In this document: one piece after another, positions 1 through 13,409 of the stretch | How positions within the stretch are numbered: the first letter of the stretch is position 1 | How the letters are laid out: each line of letters begins with the position of its first letter | NCBI GenBank assembly: GCA_039096225.1 | Contig: JBBPEB010000019.1 | Span: forward strand, 196,501 to 260,500 | DNA length: 64,000 bases | Source of the DNA: Blastocystis sp. Blastoise | Lineage: Eukaryota; Sar; Bigyra; Opalinata; Blastocystidae | Direction: 5' to 3' | Made by a program: the position numbers and the translations under genes | Notes under the pieces: generated by a model | Told to the model about the DNA's origin: nothing | Database searches by the model: none | Seen by the model: the letters and a program-made list of their open reading frames with translations, nothing else

Positions 1-527
1 ATGTAGACTTCAAAGCTTCCTTTCGTAGTCAAATCTCTATCAATAGACACAGTATTTCGGAATAAATGAATTTCATTGGATATATCAATATTCAGTTGAG
101 TTTTCGTCCAATGAGAATCATCATAGGAGTTTATGTACCAATTAGGATCTAGTTGACCAATTGAATGTTTCCATTCAGTATTATATTCCATTATATATTG
201 GACTAGAGAATTATATACAGTTATAAACATTATATATACAAGAGAAATCAATAGTATTTAGTCCATATTGATTGAATCGTCCTTTATAAAGTAATATATA
301 ATTGTCTATTGTTTCTAGGGGATCTGTATGTATAGTAGTATCCTTAGCCATATATAAAGAAATAGAAGAATTTGGAACCCATTTCAATTCTTCTTTATCT
401 CTATATATAAAAGTGTATCTATATACATGTAAATCTATATAGATATATACTCATAATCATTAAGTTCTAATTGATACATGAGATCTGGGACACAATAATC
501 ATAATATTGAGTTGACTGTAAAATATA

Positions 528-606
<79 letters not shown>

Positions 607-607
607 A

Positions 608-663
<56 letters not shown>

Positions 664-3172
664 TATATACATTTGATCGTTGAGTTGTGTAGGGATACTG
701 TGTAATAATATATTGATTTGTCGTTTTATCTTTAATTGAAAATGATTCTGCATATATATAATTACTCAAAGGGAATGATCGAACTATTTTAAGATGGGAT
801 GCACAATCTATAGGATGAAATAAAACACTTATATATTAAATGATTAATAAAATACATGAATAGAACGATATTATATATATTACATATATTAATACGTATA
901 ATAATATAATAAATATAATACTAATATACCTTGAATAACATCTATAGAGAGAGTAATAGCAATAGGAGAAGGAGTAGAAGCCGTCAGTGTATAATTTGTG
1001 ATGTCATGAATAGATAAGGGAATTCCTGTGATTCTTCCAGTTTTGGAGTTCAATAGAAGTCCTTCAGGAAGAGAGGGAGTGATAGAAATGTCTGAATAAC
1101 CGTGGAAAGATGGAGTAATAGGAAGTGTTTGAATATGTTTATAGGTATGATAATATGTTTGTGCATAGAGGAATGAAAGAGGTATTTGATTACATGTAGC
1201 TATATATATACCAGATAACATTGTATTTGATCGACCTGAATTAACTATAATATATACATATATAATAGATTATTATGATATATAAATAATGTTGTTATTA
1301 TAGAATAACAATATTAAACTACACATATATCATCATATTAAAAAAGAAAGTCGATATCTATACTTATAGATTTGAATTGTATTTGTCGGTAGGGAAGAAC
1401 ATTACTGTCGATAGGGAATGTACGATTCTTAAGAAGGATAGTATCTGTGTCTCTATAGTCTATCGTTGTCCAATCAGATGCATTTGTGTTTCTGCCAAGG
1501 AATGTGAATGTGAGTGGATTCGCATCAGGATATGTATTTGATATCATTGTATATTGATTTATAGTTATATAACTAGAGAGATGAAAATATAATAATAAGT
1601 AAATATACTAGATAAAAGGAATACAAGAAATATTTAAATGATAAGATAATATGTATAATAAAATATATTTTATATTAAATATTCAAAATATATATTATAT
1701 ATATAAATAATAATAATAAATATACTATTGATTAAGAAGATAGATAGAGACGCCGGTATTCGTGGTTGTGGAAGAATCCCATCCCAAGGAAGTATAGTCG
1801 AAGAGATGTTCTCCTGAAGTCGCCGATGGAAATCCTTCGAATGTATAAGTATCTAATGTATAAGCACATTCTATATATATATATATATAAAGAAAAAATA
1901 GGTAGAAGAATGGTTTTTAGATATAAAGAATTAATAAGAGTAAATACAGAAAAGTAGAATCAATATATAATTCATATGAAATGAATAATAGAATAATAAT
2001 CAAGAAATATATATAATATAAAATAAGTATAATAATGTTTTAATGTTAATTTATATATTTATTAATACTATTATCGTTATTTGTATAGAAGAGTGATAGA
2101 TAAAGATTAAGATAATGAGTAGAAAGGGTAGTAAGAGGAGTAACTTGAATAGATAGTATGTTAGATAGAGATAATGTATATCCACTGAGAATAATTCTAT
2201 ATTATTATAGAATAGAGAGTTACAATAATAAATATATAATAAGTATAATAATAATAATAAACTAATAAAGTAATAATATTAATAATAAACTAATAAAGTA
2301 ATAATAATATTAATAAAGTAATAAAGTAATAATAATATTAATAAACTAATAAAGTAATAATAATAATACTTGGCATATTCTTCTTCTTCTTCTACAAGAT
2401 CTATTCTATAAAAAATATAAATATATTTCCTTGAATAAACTTTATCAAATAGATTATATATATACATATCATTATTGAAGATTAATATATCATTCATATA
2501 AGCCATCACGTGTCCATTTGTACGAACAGCTAACGTATAAGCAGCAATATGTTCAATATCATTCATAGAAAATGTATAACGATATTGTTGTACAGAAGAA
2601 GAAGGATTGGATATTTCAGAACCACTAGTAATAGTATTCCATGTAGAATCATCATAAGCTTTTGTATACCAATCAGAAGAAAGATCTCCTTCTTTGTACT
2701 TACTTGAAATTGCTTTGTTTAGAGGATGAAATACTAGAATCAATTAAAAATAATTTTACTTTTAATGAGAAAGAAAATACGAGAAAAAGTATAGTGAGGA
2801 GTATCTGATAGACTACCAACTTCTTTAAATACCAAGGTATTGAATTCATCATAAATAGAAATTGATGTATATGTTGAAGATCTTCTATAGAATCAAATCG
2901 TTCAAAATGTACTTTTATTTCAAATAAGCAACATACGATGTATAATTTGCATAATAAATCATATCAACGGTAGAGTTCACTGATAGAGATCCTTGTCCAC
3001 TAACAGACTGATAACAATCAGCTTCAAGACCTATCTCTATTTGTCCATTTACAATTCCATAAATTGTCCAAAGACCACTATATCTACTTTGACAGAAATA
3101 TTTATAGGTTAAGAGAACAGTTGAAGCCTGAATTGACTGAAAACAGAAACCTATTACAAAATAGATAGTCAT
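1..3172 (-). CDS. Modular secreted or surface protein (partial, continues past base 1)
   Basis: The start at 3172 opens a hydrophobic leader ending near QSIQAS, which I read as a signal peptide. Exons follow with clear GT-AG introns, for example 2885-2936 and 2734-2780. Three kinds of extracellular module can be seen. First, beta-rich segments with a DWYTKAYDDSTW signature (about 2480-2700) recur as NWYINSYDDSHW near 130-160, resembling glycosyl-hydrolase-type jelly-roll folds. Second, a discoidin-like stretch (about 1370-1560) reads YTMISNTYPDANPLTFTFLG followed by a W-T-x-I-D pattern. Third, a putative Ig (He_PIG-type) module (about 950-1100) contains LPEGLLLNSKTGRITGIP. No membrane segment is seen before the edge. 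The spliced frame stays open to base 1, so the C-terminus lies outside. Function is probably binding at the cell surface or in the matrix; the ligand is unknown. The domain calls are by eye and moderate in strength. Confidence 0.6.
544..660 (-). repeat. Intronic (ATT)n microsatellite
   Basis: Nearly uninterrupted AAT/ATT triplets flanked by (TA)n, lying inside an intron of the leftmost gene. On that gene's sense strand the unit reads ATT. It generates long poly-Ile and poly-Leu open frames that are artefacts. Confidence 0.85.
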
Positions 3173-4026
3173 AAAAATAAGAAGGCATACAGGTCAATAT
3201 GAAAAATATAAATATGATTCTATTTAACATTTTAAACCTATTCTTTTGATAAAAAAATACTAGCACATTCTGTCTTCATTAATCTGCTGAATCCATCTTA
3301 TTCGCGTTGAATATTGATTATGTTAAAAGATATTCTTAAAATAAAATCGTATATTATTGGATATTCCCATTGTTTCTCTGATCTCACTGGCCAATAGTCT
3401 TTAATGAACCAATAAAAGAATCGGCTTTCTTATCATCATTTTTGCTTTTTTTGTTTTTTCATTAATATATCCATTTCACTTTATCTGAAGTGAAATTATA
3501 TGACTTCTGTATACATGAGTATTGATCTACAAAATTAATATATATTATTTTTGAAAATAGTCTCCATAATTTATTTTTATTTTGAGATTAAAATTGTATC
3601 GTAAATCTACAAACATGTAGACAAACAGAATAAGTGAATGAATCTTGCAAAATAAACATGTATTGTTTTTTCACATCTACTTCTTTTTCAAACTAACTTC
3701 TTTCATATTCACGCTCAACACTATTTCCTATATATATTATTTTCTATAAATAATATCAAAGTGTTTTCAATAAATTATGGAAAGAGAAAAAAGAGTTTGT
3801 ATTTTTATAAATAAATGATTGGATTTCGTGTTACGAACTCTCTTTTGAGTGGTTCATTTCTTTTCTAAAGCCAATAATAAAAGAAACCAATCAGATGTAT
3901 ATGAAAATGTTTCAAATTAAAACCATAATTATTGGAAACTGCCGATTTCTACAGAATTAATGGTCTTAGAAAGTGTCCTTATTATAATCATTTATTTTTA
4001 AATACTACATATATTGATAATATAAA
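3173..4026. other. Intergenic, divergent promoter region
   Basis: This 850-base AT-rich spacer separates two divergent genes. It has no open frame of note, no RNA gene that I recognise and no tandem repeat. It must hold the promoters of both neighbours. I could not pick out a convincing TATA box among the many TA-rich stretches. Confidence 0.6.
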
Positions 4027-5205
4027 ATGGGATATCAAAAGAAGTTGATACTTGTATTCTTGACTGTTTTCATTGATGCTGCTGGGTTTTCATTCGTGTT
4101 ACCTATACTTCCAACATTGACAAGTTCATTAGGAGGTGGTTCTGTTGAAATGTCATTATTATCTAGTTGCTATGCGCTTACTCAAGCTCTGAGTATGATT
4201 TTTTTATTATTCTGAAAACAATTATTTTTATTTACTCTTTTTTAGGTGCATATATTATGGGAACTCTTTCAGATAAATATGGAAGACGTGCTTTCTTGTT
4301 ATTATCTTTATTCGGTTCTGTCTCAGGACCTTTACTTCAAGCTTTTTGTGGTAATATTCCTCTTTTGGTTTTGTGTCGTGCTTATACAGGTCTTCTTGGT
4401 GGAAGTCAAACTATTGGTCAAGCTTATATAGCTGATGTTGTACCTCATGATCAACGACCAAAGTTTATGGCTGAAATGGGAGCTTTCTTATCCTGTGCTT
4501 TTGTATTCGGACCTGCTATTGGTGGATTCCTTGGACAAATCAGCCTTCAAGCTCCATTGTAAGTTTTTGTGTGTCCATATTTTTTTTTTGTTATATATAT
4601 ATATAATTTTTTTTTCTGTAAATAAAAGGATAAATATATATTATCATATATATCCTATATAGTTTTGCTGCTGCTTTATTAGCTTTAGTTGTGTTTATCT
4701 TATCGATATTCTTCTTAAAAGAAACAAATCCCGTTATTTTAAAGAAAACCAACTTAAAACAACAGAAAAAAGTTTTATTACAAAGAACTGCCTTATGTAT
4801 ATATATACTATAATGTTAGGATTATATTTATATGGTTTATTATGTTTATTGTGTTTATTATTATTATTATGTTTATTATTATATTATTATTATATTATTA
4901 TATTTATTCTTATTAATATATATATATAGCTGAAGATGAGAGTCGTCTTGTGGATGATATTAATCAACAATTAAAAGAGATAGAAACAAATAGTATATAT
5001 ATATATATATATATATATTCTTATATTCATTCTAGGCCATAAGAAACAAGAAAAAGTGAAAATACCATGGAATACTTTTATTATATTCATGATTATTTCT
5101 CGTTTCCTCGCTGAAGGTCTTTGTATTCTCTATGATTCTACTTATGGTTTTTATGTCAAAGAAGTATTAAATGGTTCTTCTTTAGATTATAGGTATATAT
5201 ATATA

Positions 5206-5236
<31 letters not shown>

Positions 5237-5561
5237 GTTGGTTATTAATGGCAACAGGAATAGGTACTGGTATCAATCAACTCTTTATATTCCCGTGGTT
5301 ATCTCAAAAACTCAAGTTATCCTTAGGTATATACTATTATATAATAATACAATTAATCATATATAGTTGCTATTGGTATTATTGGTGCTGTTTTAACAAG
5401 TATATAGAATAAGATAAACTATATATATATATATATATTATATATAGTGATAGGTCAGATATTAATGTGTGTCATTCCCTACTTGTGGTTTGCCTATATA
5501 TCCGGTACAATGATGTTTATTGGCTATTCCATGATTATTCCCATCATCCCCTCTATTCTTA

Positions 5562-5599
<38 letters not shown>

Positions 5600-6213
5600 T
5601 GTTTACTATATATATATATATAAACTATTTACTATATATATAGGCTCAGACTCCATCAAGTGTTCATGGACAAGTTCTTTCTTTTGGTATATATTAATAT
5701 ATATATAATTAGTATACTAATAATAATGAATATATATATATTCATATATATGTTTCATAAATCTCTATATCTTATACTGTATATACTATGTTATTCCCGT
5801 GATTCTCTGTAGGTATGATGGCCGGTCAAATCGCTATGATTCTCGAACCCTTGTTAACCGGCTGGATCTATACCTTCAGTCCCGTAGGCAGTATTTGGGC
5901 AGGAGTTGCTAATGCTATATTATTGGTTATATTAATGATTACTCTATTTATGATGAAAGGAGGTCGTACATGTCATGTCTCTCTCTATCCTGATTTATCT
6001 GAAGAACAAAAGACATCTGTTGATGACAAAGAGCTCGTCACACCAATTCCTAAAGAAGATAAAGATATCGATAATCAGGATATACATATAGTTATACCTG
6101 TTATTTCTAGTGATATCGATCCTTCAGCAGCTACTGCTTCGCCTCTTAATAGTCCTCTGCCGACTGAAACCGTCTTAGAAGGCAGTCAGACACGGTCTTC
6201 TTCAGAATCATAA
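4027..6213 (+). CDS. TetA-like MFS transporter, array copy 1
   Basis: Ten exons: 4027-4192, 4246-4558, 4663-4796, 4930-4992, 5036-5192, 5238-5326, 5367-5399, 5448-5563, 5644-5686 and 5813-6213. They sum to 1515 bases, or 504 residues, with no internal stop. The protein is a 12-TM major facilitator of the tetracycline-resistance/MFSD-like type. The loop 2-3 signature appears as GTLSDKYGRR, and the TM4-TM5 region as AYTGLLGGSQTIGQAYIADV followed by FVFGPAIGGFLG. A charged central loop (about 165-230) and a Ser/Thr-rich cytosolic tail (last 90 residues) flank the second half. The substrate cannot be read from sequence; small-molecule/proton antiport is usual in this family. It is the most diverged of three tandem paralogues and its introns are short (TA)n tracts. 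Confidence 0.88.
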
Positions 6214-6940
6214 AGAATCATATGCTATTTGTACTATACTGTTGATCATTATACAATATCTTTAAATAGCATTCCTATTTCTATGTTCTCTACATTATCA
6301 TATTCTTATATATACAATAGTCTATACTTTATTTCTTATTTACACTTATACATTATAATCATTTTTTTTCATTTTACCAATATTTTTCAATTTTTAAAAA
6401 GAATCATATATTCTTTTTCTTTCTGTTTTACTATTTTTATGAATAGTATCTCCAGTTTTCTTTTTCTTTTTTTTTGTCATAATGTGTTTCTATTTATTTA
6501 TAGATATTTATCTATATCCTTGTTTTGTTTGGGAAAAAAAATAGTCATTGTTTATATATATACATATTTAATATCATTATAAGTCATTTATGTTTTTAAC
6601 CAAATTGACTGGATAAAAAAAATTATATAATAAATTAAAATAGTCAAAAATGTATTCTTATGATTTCTATAATAGAGTCGCTCAATACATACAAATTTTA
6701 TTGGTTTAAATCTATGCTAAAGAGAAAATTTTAACTTAGGGATATTACAAAAGGGTTGGGGTTAGATTATTAACTTAGGAATAAGTAATAAACTGAGATT
6801 TATTCAAATTAAAAATAACTACTGGATATTTTATTATTTAAAATAAAATCCATTGAAAAGTATTATTACGAATATATATTTATACAGTTATATTTTTATA
6901 ATAATAACTATGTTATTTTATATTATTTTAGAAGTAATAT
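6214..6940 (+). other. Intergenic between array copies 1 and 2
   Basis: AT-rich spacer between same-strand genes. The open frame at 6229-6582 consists of Ile, Phe, Leu, Ser and Tyr only and looks like random T-rich sequence. No RNA gene or repeat is recognised. It should contain the 3' end of copy 1 and the promoter of copy 2. Confidence 0.55.
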
Positions 6941-7602
6941 ATGGTTTTTCCTAAAGGATTATTACTTGTTCATTTAAGTGTTTTTGCAGACAGCTTTGGC
7001 TATGCATTTATTATGCCTATTATTCCATTTTTTGCTACTAAGCTTGGTGGAACAGCATTTGAACTTGGATTAACCGTTGGTAGTTATGCATTATTTCAAG
7101 CATTAAGTATGTTATCTTCTTAAGACAATCGTGTAACTATCAAAGGTAATGTTATTATGGGCACTTTGTCAGATATTTATGGAAGACGTATCATGCTTTT
7201 GTTATCCTTATTTGGTTCGTTTTCAGGTATCTACATGTGCTATAAATAGATGATTATCTCTATATAGGTCCATTATTTCAATCGTTTTCATGGTGTATGT
7301 GGGCATTTATTGTATTTAGAGGATATACGGGGTTGTTAGGAGGAAGTCAGACGATAGGTCAAGCTTATATTGCTGATGTTACTAGCATTGAAGATCGACC
7401 TAAGTATATGAGTCAACAAGCTGCTGTAATATCTTCTGCTTTTGTGTTTGGTCCTGCTATTGGTGGATTCTTATCTAATTATTTATTAGAAAGTCCCTTG
7501 TATGTTTAACTATTGTTTAATTATTGTTTAATTATTGTTTAATTATTGTTTAATTATTGTTTAATTATTGTTTAATTATTGTTGAATTATTTCTTTTATT
7601 TA

Positions 7603-7639
<37 letters not shown>

Positions 7640-8284
7640 GGTTAGCTAGTGTTTGTGCGTTAGTAGTATTTGTGATCTCTATTTTCTCTCTTAAAGAAAC
7701 GAATCAAAAGATAATAAAGAAGAATGAATTACAAAAACAAAAAAAGGATATTTTAAAAAAGAAAAGATTAAGTATGAAAATATTATGATATATATATTAT
7801 TATTTGTTATATAAAGATGAAGAAGACCATCAGAAAATTAACAAAATTGATAAAACAATTCAAAAGTTAATGGAAAAACGTATATGGATAATATTATTAT
7901 ATAAATTATAGGAATAATTTTTTATTATATATAGCAACAAAGAAGTCAGAAAGTGAAAAGATTCATTGGAATGCTAGAATGGTATATATATATATATATA
8001 TATATTAATTATTATTATAATATTATATATATATATATATTTGTTAATTATGTTTTTTTTTTTAATACAAGTAGTTATCTGTTATATATATATATATAGG
8101 TGATTATGGTTATAGCAAAGTTCTTTACTGATGCCATTACTATGATGTTAGATTCAATGTATATATATATATATATATATATATAGTTCATCTTTCTATT
8201 TCATATTATTATTATTATTGATATATATATAGGATGGGATTATATATGATAGATAATTTTGGGGCAACTGCATTAGATATTAGG

Positions 8285-8367
<83 letters not shown>

Positions 8368-9459
8368 GTGTTCAATGTATGACAGGCATTCTTATGTTAT
8401 TAATTCAAATCTTTGTCGTTCCTCCTCTTGTTAAATACTTATCTTTACGTATAAATATATATATAATATTATTTTATTTATTTTTTATAAATATTACTGA
8501 TTATGTAATATTATAGTACATAATATAATATATTTATGTATAGGTTATTTAACCATAATTGCTGCTTTTATCACTTGTATGTTTATATATATATATATAT
8601 TCATTATATAGTAATAGGAACAACATACATGGCTTATTCGTATGATCTTCTGTCTTCTTATTTAAGTGTTGCTATCATGTTTACTGGATACAGTCTTATT
8701 TATCCTCTTATTCCCACGGTTTTATCAGTATATAATTTTATTGATGATAATCATTATTATTATATATATATAGACTGAAGCACCTAAAGAATCTCAAGGA
8801 ACTGTATTATCTATAGGTATATATACATATATATATAATAAAATATATAGTACTATTATCTCATATATATATGTTATTTCTATAGGTACGTTATCAGGTC
8901 AAATAGCTCAAATATGTATCCCTTCTCTTGCTGGATTGATATATGAATATTCTCATTTTTGGAGTATGATGTGCGGTACTATATGTGGTATATATATATA
9001 TATATATATATAAAATAAATCAATGCTATACTTACTTTATTTTAGCTGGTTGCTTAGTTATTTTGATGATATTATTAAATATATTGTGGGGAGTTTCCAA
9101 TGTGGAAAAGTATTATAAAGAAGACGAAAAAGAAAAAGATATAGAAGAAAAAAGTATATATATATATATATTAATATATATATTCTATTTATATTATATG
9201 TATAGAAGATAAACGTAATTTACAGAATAAAGAAGAGGATAGTAAAATAAAAAGTATATATATATAGTTCATGTTAAATCTATATTATATATTCTATATA
9301 TATATAGAGGATGATATTCATATAGGGAATAAAGAGAAAGAAAGTATTTCTGAGTCTTCATCTGTGTCTACTGTTCCTTCTTCTGCTATTATTGTTACTC
9401 CTTTAGAAACACAGACTGTTTCTTCTTCTAATACTATACCAATCATTAATAATTGTTAA
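6941..9459 (+). CDS. TetA-like MFS transporter, array copy 2
   Basis: Same family and layout as the gene upstream, with more introns. It starts MVFPKGLLLVHLSVF (TM1) and continues through GTLSDIYGRR and RGYTGLLGGSQTIGQAYIADV. The first half ends in an 11-bp minisatellite intron (7500-7637). Further exons follow at about 7638-7770, then small exons separated by (TA)n introns, for example 8284-8365, which is almost pure TA. The C-terminal half holds AYSYDLLSSYLSVAIMFTGY and a final Ser/Thr-rich cytosolic tail that ends at the TAA of 9457-9459. Every exon join I followed keeps frame. Exon and intron sequence is much closer to the downstream copy than to the upstream one, which suggests a recent duplication. 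Substrate unknown. Confidence 0.82.
7500..7637 (+). repeat. Minisatellite intron with 11-bp units
   Basis: After the donor GTATGTTTAAC the intron holds about seven copies of the unit TTTAATTATTG, then a (TA)n run and the acceptor TATATAG. The same position in the next paralogue (10966-11037) starts with identical sequence but has fewer units. Confidence 0.85.
8284..8365 (+). repeat. (TA)n intron
   Basis: Between exon ends ATTAG and TGGTGTTC the intron is essentially an 80-base TA dinucleotide run. Both splice sites are part of the repeat. Confidence 0.85.
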
Positions 9460-10385
9460 ATATATTTATGAATACTTATTATTTATATATCATTACTTTT
9501 TAAAAATATATATGAATACATGTATCTATCTTTTTAAATGAAGATTGTTTCTTCACATAAATTACGGCTTTATTCCTTTTTAGAAAACGTGTTTTGTATT
9601 ACTTTATTATTATTTTAGAAACATATTTTTTTAAACAATAATCATATTGAAAAACCTTTTTTATTATTCATATACAATTGCGTATACAATTATATGTACT
9701 TGTATTCCACAATACCATATATTATTTATCAAAATATATAATGGCAAAAACAACTTTTATAAAAAAAAATCTAATTTTTTTCTATTAATTGAACACTTTA
9801 TTACTCATTATATTCCATGCATGTTCCTATATTAATTTGTCATTGACTTTCAATGAAGTAATGTCAACAACAATGCAAAAGAAGAAAACAATGCAAGAAT
9901 TAATTAAAATGGCACTTACAACACTCTTTTTAATGTTTAATAATCATATTCAAATATCTATGATAAATCTATTACAATATATATTTATTATATATATTAT
10001 ATATATTATATAGCCAAAGATGTATAAAAAGAAGAATACATAAAAGAACATTATTCATAATGATTCATTCACCATAATGCATTTTTAATATCTATAAAAA
10101 GCAACTGAGGAGAGAACACAATAAAAAGCAACGGATAAAACAGCTGAATGACCCTTATTGACGAATCATTTCAAAGTAATGATATTCAGTGAATTCAGCT
10201 TGTTGTTTCATCAGTTCTTTTTCGATAATTCATTTTCATAATTACATTATAATTCGGTTTTTCCTTAGAAAGTAAATCATTTATTCTTTTCTTCTATTCT
10301 AAATCTATTTTCTTAATATATTGTCTACTATAGGCTATATTTTTAATTAAAATATTTTTATAAATTTCCTTTTTTTAAAATTAAA
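9460..10385 (+). other. Intergenic between array copies 2 and 3
   Basis: About 925 AT-rich bases between same-strand paralogues. The open frames at 9647-9835 and 9789-10013 show no domain and biased composition. No remnant of a fourth transporter copy is visible. It should hold the copy 3 promoter. Confidence 0.55.
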
Positions 10386-11393
10386 ATGGCTTTCCCTAAA
10401 GGATTATTACTTGTACATCTTACTGTATTCATCGATTGCTTTGGATATGCGTTTATTATGCCTATTATTCCGTTCTTTGCAGACAAATTAGGTGGTACTT
10501 CGTTTGAACTTGGATTAACAATCAGTAGTTATGCATTATTTCAAGCATTAAGTATGATCTATTATGTTTCAATTCTTTTATCAACTTAATTATTTATCAA
10601 ATTTCTAGGTGTTGTCGTTATGGGCTCTTTATCTGATATTTATGGACGAAGACTCCTTTTATTACTGTCTTTGTTTGGTTCATTCACAGGTATATTAACT
10701 TAAGTAATTTTTTTACTAATTATCTCTATATAGGTCCTTTGTTGCAATCATTTTCATGGTGTATGTGGGCATTTATTGTATTTAGAGGATATACGGGGTT
10801 GTTAGGAGGAAGTCAAACTATAGGTCAAGCTTATATTGCTGATGTTACTAGTACTGAAGATCGATCGAAATATATGGCTCAACAAGGAGCTATTATTTCT
10901 AGTGCTTTTGTGTTTGGTCCCGCTATTGGTGGATTCTTATCTAATTATTTATTAGAAAGTCCCTTGTATGTTTAACTATTGTTTAATTATTGTTTAATTA
11001 TTGTTTAATTATTGTTTTTATACAATTATATATATAGTTGGTTAGCTAGTGCTTGTGCTTTCATTGTGTTTATTATCGCTATTTTTGGTTTACAGGAAAC
11101 TAATAAAAAGATAATAAAGAAGAATGAATTAGAAAAAGAAAGAAAAACGTTATTGAAAAAGACTGCTTTATGTATATGATTTATTTATTATTATTATTAT
11201 ATTATAATTATTCATATATAGCCAACGAAGAAAGCATGAGAGTTGATGAAATTAAAAATGAAATCCATAAATTAATGGAAAAACGTATATAAATATATAT
11301 TGTTATTAGTATATATATATCATATAGCTAAAGTAAAAGCTGAAAGTGAAAAGATTCATTGGAATGCTAGAATGGTATCTATATATTATTATA

Positions 11394-11462
<69 letters not shown>

Positions 11463-11741
11463 GGTTATCATGGTATTAGCTCGTTTTTTCAATGAAGCAG
11501 TTGCTATTATTTTTGATTCTATGTATATATATGTAATATAGCTTTATATATATATATAGGATTGGATTATATATGAAAGATAATTTTGGTGCTACTTCTT
11601 TAGATATTAGGTATATATATATTTGATATTATTATTATTATTATATAGTGGTGTTCAATGTATGACAGGTATAGTTACCTTATTAATTCAAATGTTTATT
11701 GTTCCTCCTCTTGTTAAGTGCCTATCGTTACGTATATATAT

Positions 11742-11787
<46 letters not shown>

Positions 11788-12248
11788 TTAGAAAGAACTG
11801 CCGTTATTGCTTCTATTATTACCAGTATATATATTATAATATTCATAACCATTATATCATTTTTATTATATATAGCTTGTGGAGCTATATATATGGCTTA
11901 TTCTTATGATCTTCTATCTACATATTTAAGTGTTGGCCTTATGTTCTCGGGATATAGTCTACTTTTCCCTCTTATTCCCACGGTTTTATCAGTATATAAT
12001 TTTATTGATGATAATAATTATTATTATATAATATATATAGACTGAAGCACCTAAGAATTCTCAAGGAACTGTATTATCTATAGGTATATATATATATATA
12101 TATATAATTCTTTAATAATGAAATCATATATATATAGGTATTATGGCTGGCCAAGTAGCTATGGTTATTGTTCCTTCACTTGCTGGTGTTATCTATGAAT
12201 ATTCACCTTTCTGGAGTATATTATCAGGAGGGGTCAGTGGTATATATA

Positions 12249-12336
<88 letters not shown>

Positions 12337-12700
12337 GGTTGTTGCTTAGTTATTTTGATGATATTATTAAATATATTATGGGGAGTTTCCAATGTTGAAA
12401 AGTATTATAAAGAAGAAGAGAAAGAAAAAGATATTGAAGAAAATAGTATATATATTAATATACATATTATATACCTTTTACATATATAATTATTCAATTT
12501 TTATTTATTACTATATAGATAAAGAAGAAGATAATAAGAAAGAAGAAGATAATAATCAGGATAAAGAAAAAGTAAACATTATTGTTCCTGATACTACATC
12601 AAGTAATGGTAATAATAATTCTCCTTCACTTCCTGTCCCTGATACAGCTATATCTACTAATAATAATCAATCTATAACTACTTCTGTTTCATCAATTTAA
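10386..12700 (+). CDS. TetA-like MFS transporter, array copy 3
   Basis: Closest relative of the gene immediately upstream. It starts MAFPKGLLLVHLTVFIDCFG and contains GSLSDIYGRRLLLLLSLFG and RGYTGLLGGSQTIGQAYIADV. Its exon-intron boundaries match copy 2 one for one. A stretch covering TM4-TM5 (from about 10751) is base-identical to copy 2 for roughly 65 bases, and identity resumes across the exon end and into the intron at 10966. Introns include (ATT)n runs at about 11396-11462 and 12249-12335 and (TA)n runs. The tail is acidic, then Asn/Ser/Thr-rich, ending TSVSSI at the TAA of 12698-12700. It is probably a 12-TM plasma- or organelle-membrane exporter; substrate unknown. Confidence 0.83.
12249..12335 (+). 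repeat. Intronic (TTA)n microsatellite
   Basis: About 29 TTA triplets between a GGTATATA donor and an ATAG acceptor inside array copy 3. It makes spurious poly-Leu and poly-Tyr frames. Confidence 0.85.
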
Positions 12701-13409
12701 GCTATCTTTTATTCTATGTTTTTTACCATATATAATTACTATATGTTTTCATATATGTAATATATATATATATATATATATTTGAATTTTCTTTTGTTGT
12801 TTTTTTGTTAGTTATTTTTATAACTATTTTTATTCTTGTTTGTTCTATTTTTACTTTTTTGATTATTCAAGTTTACTTTTTTTTAAAGAGCTTGTGTATC
12901 ATATACATATAAACGACTATAAATTAATAAAAGAACATTTTTTCACTCTATGGAATGGCAATCATTCCACTTTCTCCTTTGAATAATCCACAGTATTTTC
13001 CATTATATCACATAGATCACAATAAGTAATAAATTACTTCCGTTTTAATAAAACTCCTTTGCTTATTGTTAAAATAAATAAAAAAAGCAAATGAAATATC
13101 AATAACACAAACACATGATATTTTCCTAAATGAGATAAAACATAAATAAATCAGTTTCAAAAATCAATACCTAAATAAACTAGAAGTCTTATTTCTGATT
13201 ATTTTCATTATTCAAGTCATTCTTCGCAATAATTCTGGAATAAAAGTTTATTCTTGTTTGAGATTAAAATCAAGCCCTAAAATGCGTCATTATTTAAAAA
13301 ATGACTACTTAAAATAACATTTCGATCTTTATTTTTCACATAATTTTATATTTTATAAGATTATAAAATAGAATATCTAGTTTATAAACATAAAAATCGA
13401 TCAAACAAA
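12701..13409 (+). other. Intergenic, no feature recognised
   Basis: AT-rich spacer with a (TA)n tract at about 12760-12780. The 3' end of the transporter and the promoter of the acetyltransferase must lie here. No RNA gene or convincing ORF is seen. Confidence 0.5.

Noticed and set aside
6229..6582. 117-residue open frame after transporter copy 1
   Set aside because: Composition is almost only Ile, Phe, Leu, Ser and Tyr, as expected for T-rich spacer DNA, and no domain is visible.
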